DNA of 9,285 nt from Gammaproteobacteria bacterium (GTDB lineage Bacteria; Pseudomonadota; Gammaproteobacteria; Steroidobacterales; Woeseiaceae), in contig JAOUNK010000111.1 of the NCBI GenBank assembly GCA_029881015.1, positions 1-9,285 of the forward strand. The letters are read 5' to 3'. The notes under the pieces are model-generated. The model had not been told where the DNA came from and ran no database searches. It saw only the letters and a list, made by a program, of their open reading frames with translations. Position numbers and translations under genes: made by a program. Of the stretch, positions 5,702-9,285 are shown piece by piece; position 1 is the first letter of the stretch; each line of letters starts with the position of its first letter.

Positions 5702-7516
5702 TTACTTTGCTTGGCCGGTAGCGGTTTGCGGCTGGCCTGATGCCGCCTCGTCGGCGGCGTAGGGAATGAGTATCGTCGACTTCTGCATGTCCCAGGCACC
5801 GGTTGGGCAGCGTTCGGCACACAAGCCGCAATGCACGCACAAGTCCTCGTCCTTGGCCATGATCCGCGCCGTATGCGGCAATGCGCCCGACACGAACAGC
5901 GCCTGCTCGGGATTCAGCGCCGGCGCCTTCAGGCGCGAGCGAATGTCGTCCTCCTCGCCGTTGGCCGTGATCGTCAGGCAGCTCACCGGACAGATGTCCA
6001 CGCAGGCGTCGCACTCGATACAGAGTTTTTCCGTGAAGACAGTCTGGATATCGCAATTGAGGCACCGCTCGACTTCTTCCACCGCCTGCTCGGCGGTAAA
6101 GCCAAGCTCTACCTCGATATTCAGCTTCTTGAAGCGCTCCTTGAGGCCGACATGGGGCATGAGCTGACGCGTTATGGCGTCGTAGTCATTCGAGTAGCTC
6201 CACTCATGCATGCCCATCTTCTGGGATGAGAGGTTCAGGCCGGCGGGCAGACGATCGTGCAGATCCTCGCCCTGGCAATACTTGTGTATCGAGATAGCCG
6301 CCTGGTGCCCATGCTCTACCGCCCAGATGATGTTCTTGGGGCCAAACGCCGAGTCACCTCCGAAGAAGATGCCGTCGCGTGTGCACATCATCGTCGTCTC
6401 GTCCACGACCGGGCAGTCCCACTTGTCGAACTCGATTCCCAGGTCACGCTCGATCCAGGGGAACGCATTGTCCTGGCCGATGGCCAGTACGACATCGTCG
6501 CAGGGAATCACGACTTCGCCCGTGGATGTACCGCGATCGATACGGCCGTCCGCATCGATGTTGTATTCCATCAGGTCGAACTTCATGCCAACCAGCTTGC
6601 CCGCTTTGTAGACGAATTCTTTCGGCGAATGATTGACCAGGATCTCGACGTTCTCTTCTTCGGCATCCTCGAGCTCCCACTCCGATGCCTTGAAGAAGCC
6701 ACGTGGCTTACGCGCCATTACCTTGACGTCCTCGGCGCCCAGCCGCAGCGACGTGCGGCAACAATCCATCGCCGTGTTGCCAACGCCGATTATCAGGACC
6801 TTCTTGCCGATCTTCTTGATGTGTTCGAAGGCGACCGACTCGAGCCATTCGATGCCGATGTGGATGCGGTCGGAGTCGTAGCGCCCCGGGATCTCGAGAT
6901 TCTTGCCCTTGGGTGCCCCGGTCCCGACGAAGACAGCGTCGAAGCCCTCGTCGAGGAGCGCTTTCATACTGTCAATTCGGTGATTGAGTTTCAGGTCCAC
7001 GCCCATGTCGAGGATGTAACCGATTTCCTCGTCCAGTACGTCGGGCGGCAGACGAAACGTCGGGATGTTCGTTCGCATGAGTCCGCCCGTGGTGCCGAGT
7101 GCCTCGAAGATCGTGATTTCGTAACCGATCGGGGCCAGGTCGTTGGCGACGGCCAGCGACGCACAACCTGCGCCCAGCAAGGCGACCTTCTTGCCGTTGG
7201 TCCTGGTCGGCGCCTTGGGCAGACGATCAGTGATGTCGTCGCGGTGATCGGCAGCAACGCGTTTCAGTCGGCAGATGGCCACCGGCTTGTCTTCGACGCG
7301 CCCACGACGGCAGGCTGGCTCGCAGGGTCTGTCGCACACGCGTCCGAGGATGCCCGGGAAGACGTTGGACTTGCGATTCTCCATGTACGCATCGCTGAAT
7401 CGCCCCTGGGCAATCATGCGTATATACGAGGGAACGTCAGTATGTGCCGGACAGCCCCACTGGCAGTCCACGACCTTGTGAAAGTACTCGGGGTTAGAGG
7501 TATCTGTCGGCTTCAT
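5702..7516 (-). CDS. FAD/iron-sulfur NAD(P)H oxidoreductase, GltD-like, with C-terminal ferredoxin domain
   Basis: A 604-residue flavoprotein of the glutamate synthase small subunit/dihydropyrimidine dehydrogenase class, probably the NAD(P)-linked electron module for the 2-oxoacid oxidoreductase encoded next to it. Domain order: an N-terminal iron-sulfur domain (about 10-90; Cys 18, 22, 61, 65, 69, 82), an FAD-binding fold (VALLGAGCAS, 111-120), an NAD(P)-binding fold (VLIIGVGNTAMDCC, 240-253), the FAD-closing motif GIFFGGDSAFGPKNI (382-396), then an extra CLNC pair (485-488) and a two-cluster ferredoxin domain (Cys 499, 502, 505, 509, 513 and 560, 563, 566, 570). The usual GAGPAG loop reads GAGCAS here. 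It is not simply gltD: no glutamate synthase large-subunit gene is adjacent and the ferredoxin tail is additional. It is encoded 14 bases before the gamma-alpha gene. The ATG at 7516 has no evident Shine-Dalgarno, but the conserved N-terminus begins there. Confidence 0.92.
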   Translation of the reverse strand: MKPTDTSNPEYFHKVVDCQWGCPAHTDVPSYIRMIAQGRFSDAYMENRKSNVFPGILGRVCDRPCEPACRRGRVEDKPVAICRLKRVAADHRDDITDRLPKAPTRTNGKKVALLGAGCASLAVANDLAPIGYEITIFEALGTTGGLMRTNIPTFRLPPDVLDEEIGYILDMGVDLKLNHRIDSMKALLDEGFDAVFVGTGAPKGKNLEIPGRYDSDRIHIGIEWLESVAFEHIKKIGKKVLIIGVGNTAMDCCRTSLRLGAEDVKVMARKPRGFFKASEWELEDAEEENVEILVNHSPKEFVYKAGKLVGMKFDLMEYNIDADGRIDRGTSTGEVVIPCDDVVLAIGQDNAFPWIERDLGIEFDKWDCPVVDETTMMCTRDGIFFGGDSAFGPKNIIWAVEHGHQAAISIHKYCQGEDLHDRLPAGLNLSSQKMGMHEWSYSNDYDAITRQLMPHVGLKERFKKLNIEVELGFTAEQAVEEVERCLNCDIQTVFTEKLCIECDACVDICPVSCLTITANGEEDDIRSRLKAPALNPEQALFVSGALPHTARIMAKDEDLCVHCGLCAERCPTGAWDMQKSTILIPYAADEAASGQPQTATGQAK

Positions 7517-7527
7517 TGGCTGGCGCT

Positions 7528-7555
7528 AGCATAACGGGATCGTCCGGAAAGTAAA
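7528..7555 (-). promoter_or_regulatory. Candidate promoter of the oxidoreductase operon
   Basis: In the 53-base gap after the dihydroorotase gene the minus strand reads TTTACT (7555-7550), 16 bases, then TATGCT (7533-7528). Each box matches four of six sigma-70 bases. The transcript would start within a few bases of the ATG at 7516, giving a nearly leaderless mRNA, which agrees with the lack of a ribosome-binding site there. The match is modest; co-transcription from the dihydroorotase gene is the alternative. Confidence 0.3.
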
Positions 7556-7569
7556 CAGTTCAATCGACA

Positions 7570-8931
7570 CTAGCGGCTTCGACCAAAGTCGAGTCGGCGA
7601 CCGGCCATCTTGCCGGTGAGCGCGCCATCTCGATAGACGATGTCACCATTGACGATCGTCGTATCGATCGTTGCGGAGAATTCGTGGCCCTCAAAAGGAG
7701 ACCAGCCACACTTATATAAGAGGCTATCGGCGGTAACACGAAATGGCCGAGCGGCGTCGACCAGGACGAGATCGGCAAACCATCCCTCTCGCACATAGCC
7801 GCGATCCTGCACCCCGAAGATGTCGGCCGCCGCATGGCAAGCTCGGTCGACAAGTAACTCAAGACCGATCTGCCCCGTGGCAACAAGGTCGAACAACGTC
7901 TGCACAGCGTGTTGCACAAGCGGAAGACCTGCCGGCGCCCGGAAGTACTTGCCACCTTTTTCGTCCGCGGTATGCGGGGCGTGATCTGTCGCGATAATAT
8001 CGATGCGGCCCTCGTTCAGAGCAGCAATCAGTGCCTCGCGATCCTGCACACGCTTGATCGCCGGATTGCACTTGATCCTTGCACCAAGTTCGTCGTAGCG
8101 GGACTCGTCGAACCACAGGTGGTGCACGCACACTTCTGCCGTTATGCGCTTTTCGGATCGATGCGCAGCAGAGAATTGCGGCATCTCCATCGCCGTGGTC
8201 AGGTGCAATACCTGCAACAGGGCGTCATGCTTGCCGGCCAGCTCTATCGCCAGGCTGGATGAGGCGTAACATGCCTCCGCCGAACGGATATTCGGATGTT
8301 CGGTAAACGGTACGTCCTCTCCAAACCGCTCGCGCGCCGCATCCTCGTTCGCCCAGATCATCGGTGAGTCTTCGCAATGCGTCACAACAATGACCGGTGC
8401 GTGTTCGAAAATCTGGTCGAGTGCATCCGGATCGTCGACGAGCATGTCGCCCGTCGACGCGCCCATGAATGCCTTGATGCCGCAGGCCTCGCCAACCTGC
8501 AGCGCGCGAATCTCATCGATGTTGGTATTGGTGGCGCCAAGATAGAAGCCGTAGTTGCCGGTGCAACGACCTGCCGCACGTGCGTACTTCTCGGCCAGCG
8601 CCTCCCGCGTGACCGTCAACGGATTGACGTTGGGCATATCCATGAAGCTGGTAATACCGCCCGCGGCGGCGGCGGCGGACTCGGTTGCAAGATCGCCCTT
8701 GTGGGTCAGCCCCGGCTCCCTGAAATGAACCTGGTCGTCGATCATGCCTGGCATCAGGATCTTGCCGGCCGCGTCGATGATCTCTGCTTCAGCAGGCGCG
8801 GCGATGGAGCCATCGATTCGGGCTATGCGGTCACCCTCAATCAGCACGTCCACATCACGAATCTCGCCTTCGTTGACGAGTCGCGCGTTGCTGACAAGAA
8901 GCTTTTTCACCGGCGTATTATGGAAGGGCAT
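7570..8931 (-). CDS. pyrC: Dihydroorotase (amidohydrolase family)
   Basis: A 453-residue amidohydrolase of the larger dihydroorotase class, expected to interconvert N-carbamoyl-aspartate and dihydroorotate in pyrimidine synthesis. Metal-site motifs are DDQVHFREPGLTHKGD (65-80), GIKAFMGASTG with the likely carboxylated K153, THCED (H185), LHLTT (H243) and ATDHAPHT (D316). The first motif reads QVH where most dihydroorotases have HVH, so one metal ligand is replaced by Q67; I recall this as typical of one dihydroorotase subgroup. KCNPAIK (287-293) and CGWSPFEG (408-415) also fit that subgroup. The frame is open up to 9012, but a start there would overlap the ilvA start. I chose the ATG at 8931, preceded by AAGGTGG (8949-8943) at 11 bases. 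A GTG at 8910, directly before KKLLVSNARL, is a possible shorter start. It is divergent from ilvA and upstream of the flavoprotein gene. An allantoinase- or hydantoinase-like role is less likely. Confidence 0.88.
   Translation of the reverse strand: MPFHNTPVKKLLVSNARLVNEGEIRDVDVLIEGDRIARIDGSIAAPAEAEIIDAAGKILMPGMIDDQVHFREPGLTHKGDLATESAAAAAGGITSFMDMPNVNPLTVTREALAEKYARAAGRCTGNYGFYLGATNTNIDEIRALQVGEACGIKAFMGASTGDMLVDDPDALDQIFEHAPVIVVTHCEDSPMIWANEDAARERFGEDVPFTEHPNIRSAEACYASSSLAIELAGKHDALLQVLHLTTAMEMPQFSAAHRSEKRITAEVCVHHLWFDESRYDELGARIKCNPAIKRVQDREALIAALNEGRIDIIATDHAPHTADEKGGKYFRAPAGLPLVQHAVQTLFDLVATGQIGLELLVDRACHAAADIFGVQDRGYVREGWFADLVLVDAARPFRVTADSLLYKCGWSPFEGHEFSATIDTTIVNGDIVYRDGALTGKMAGRRLDFGRSR
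8664..8678. repeat. Short CGG trinucleotide run inside the dihydroorotase gene
   Basis: Five CGG units in a row at 8664-8678 encode most of the alanine run (SAAAAAGG, residues 85-92) of the dihydroorotase. Gain or loss of a unit would keep the reading frame. It is probably ordinary GC-rich coding sequence. Confidence 0.7.
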
Positions 8932-8942
8932 GGTGCCGATTG

Positions 8943-8949
8943 CCACCTT
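8943..8949 (-). promoter_or_regulatory. Likely ribosome-binding site for the dihydroorotase gene
   Basis: The minus strand carries AAGGTGG 11 bases before the ATG at 8931. The spacing is longer than usual, but no comparable site precedes the alternative GTG at 8910. Confidence 0.45.
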
Positions 8950-9001
8950 GATATCACGCCGCACGCGACGGCCCTTTGCGGAACCCACCGCGGTGTGCGA
9001 T

Positions 9002-9006
9002 AAGGG
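9002..9006 (+). promoter_or_regulatory. Likely ribosome-binding site for ilvA
   Basis: AAGGG lies four bases before the ATG at 9011. The spacing is a little short, but it is the only purine-rich site near the start, and it agrees with the conserved N-terminus of the product. Confidence 0.5.
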
Positions 9007-9010
9007 CCGC

Positions 9011-9285
9011 ATGAACCCGACCGATTACCTCGACTTGATCCGCCGCGCGCAGGTATACGATGTCGCCGATAAGACGCCGCTGGACCTCGCCACCAACCTC
9101 TCCAGGCGGCTGGGAAACCGCGTGCTGATGAAACGCGAAGACCTGCAGCCTGTGTTCTCTTTCAAGCTGCGCGGCGCCTACAACAAGATATCCGGCCTGT
9201 CCGCTGACGACCTCGGTCGGGGAGTCATCTGCAGCTCGGCGGGCAACCACGCCCAGGGTGTAGCGCTTGCGGCCAGGCGCAAGGG
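9011..9285 (+). CDS. ilvA: Threonine deaminase, biosynthetic (5' part; runs off window)
   Basis: The first 91 residues of a pyridoxal-phosphate enzyme that converts threonine to 2-oxobutyrate and ammonia, the first step of isoleucine synthesis. The N-terminus reads MNPTDYLDLIRRAQVYDVA, followed by KTPLDLATNLSRRLGNRV, then KREDLQPVFSFKLRGAYNK with K52 as the cofactor-binding lysine, and SSAGNHAQGVALAAR (75-89), the phosphate-binding Gly/Asn loop. This combination is characteristic of biosynthetic IlvA rather than the shorter catabolic enzyme, although the C-terminal regulatory domains that would prove it lie beyond 9285. It is transcribed away from the dihydroorotase gene with 79 bases between the start codons. 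The frame is open to the window end. Confidence 0.92.
   Translation, partial: MNPTDYLDLIRRAQVYDVADKTPLDLATNLSRRLGNRVLMKREDLQPVFSFKLRGAYNKISGLSADDLGRGVICSSAGNHAQGVALAARRK

Noticed and set aside
3873..5762. A 629-codon open frame on the plus strand covering the whole gamma-alpha gene
   Set aside because: It is antisense to a gene with clear family motifs, its product has no recognisable domain and is full of Arg/His/Val as expected from a GC-rich antisense frame. It is a shadow.
5702..7516. Calling the flavoprotein gene gltD (glutamate synthase small subunit)
   Set aside because: There is no large glutamate synthase gene beside it, it carries an added two-cluster ferredoxin domain, and it sits directly before the 2-oxoacid oxidoreductase subunits.
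6257..7534. A 425-codon plus-strand frame antisense to the flavoprotein gene
   Set aside because: Its product shows no domain and the opposite strand has well-ordered FAD, NAD(P) and iron-sulfur motifs. It is a shadow.
8932..9012. Extended N-terminus of the dihydroorotase starting at 9012
   Set aside because: The extra 27 residues are Arg/Lys-rich and unlike the family N-terminus, and this start would overlap the ilvA start codon on the other strand.
1..9285. Mobile element, defence system or CRISPR array
   Set aside because: No transposase, integrase, nuclease or helicase motifs, no direct-repeat arrays and no tRNA-flanked insertion are visible. The genes look like stable chromosomal metabolism and envelope genes.

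Overview
This window reads as a GC-rich proteobacterial chromosome segment. The mix of a biosynthetic threonine deaminase, an ExbD-like protein, a dihydroorotase and Shine-Dalgarno-led ATG/GTG starts fits a Gammaproteobacterium-like organism, but this is an inference from gene content and no rRNA or other marker is present. Genes are tightly packed. No stretch of 300 bases lacks a gene; the largest gaps are about 75-80 bases. I see no tRNA, rRNA, CRISPR array, insertion sequence or prophage gene.

Left part, plus strand (1-2322): the last 36 codons of an unidentified gene, then a membrane protein of the NqrB/RnfD family without visible Rnf partners, then a secreted DUF2330 protein. The last two overlap by four bases (ATGA), so they are probably made together. 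This is the least understood part of the window and the best candidate for an undescribed envelope module.

Middle, minus strand (7516 down to 2338): a flavoprotein/iron-sulfur oxidoreductase, then the fused gamma-alpha subunit and the beta subunit of a 2-oxoacid:acceptor oxidoreductase, with 13-14 base gaps. Together they probably form an enzyme that oxidatively decarboxylates a 2-oxoacid (2-oxoglutarate is the best guess) to its CoA ester and passes electrons through iron-sulfur clusters and FAD to NAD(P)+, or the reverse. An exbD-like gene follows after a 76-base gap that contains an extended -10 promoter-like site and a GC-rich hairpin, so it may be transcribed separately. It converges on the DUF2330 gene with only 15 bases between their stop codons.

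Right part (7570-9285): a dihydroorotase-family gene on the minus strand, 53 bases upstream of the flavoprotein gene and in the same direction, faces away from the start of ilvA (threonine deaminase), which runs off the window end. The 79-base divergent spacer should hold ribosome-binding sites for both genes and perhaps promoter parts.
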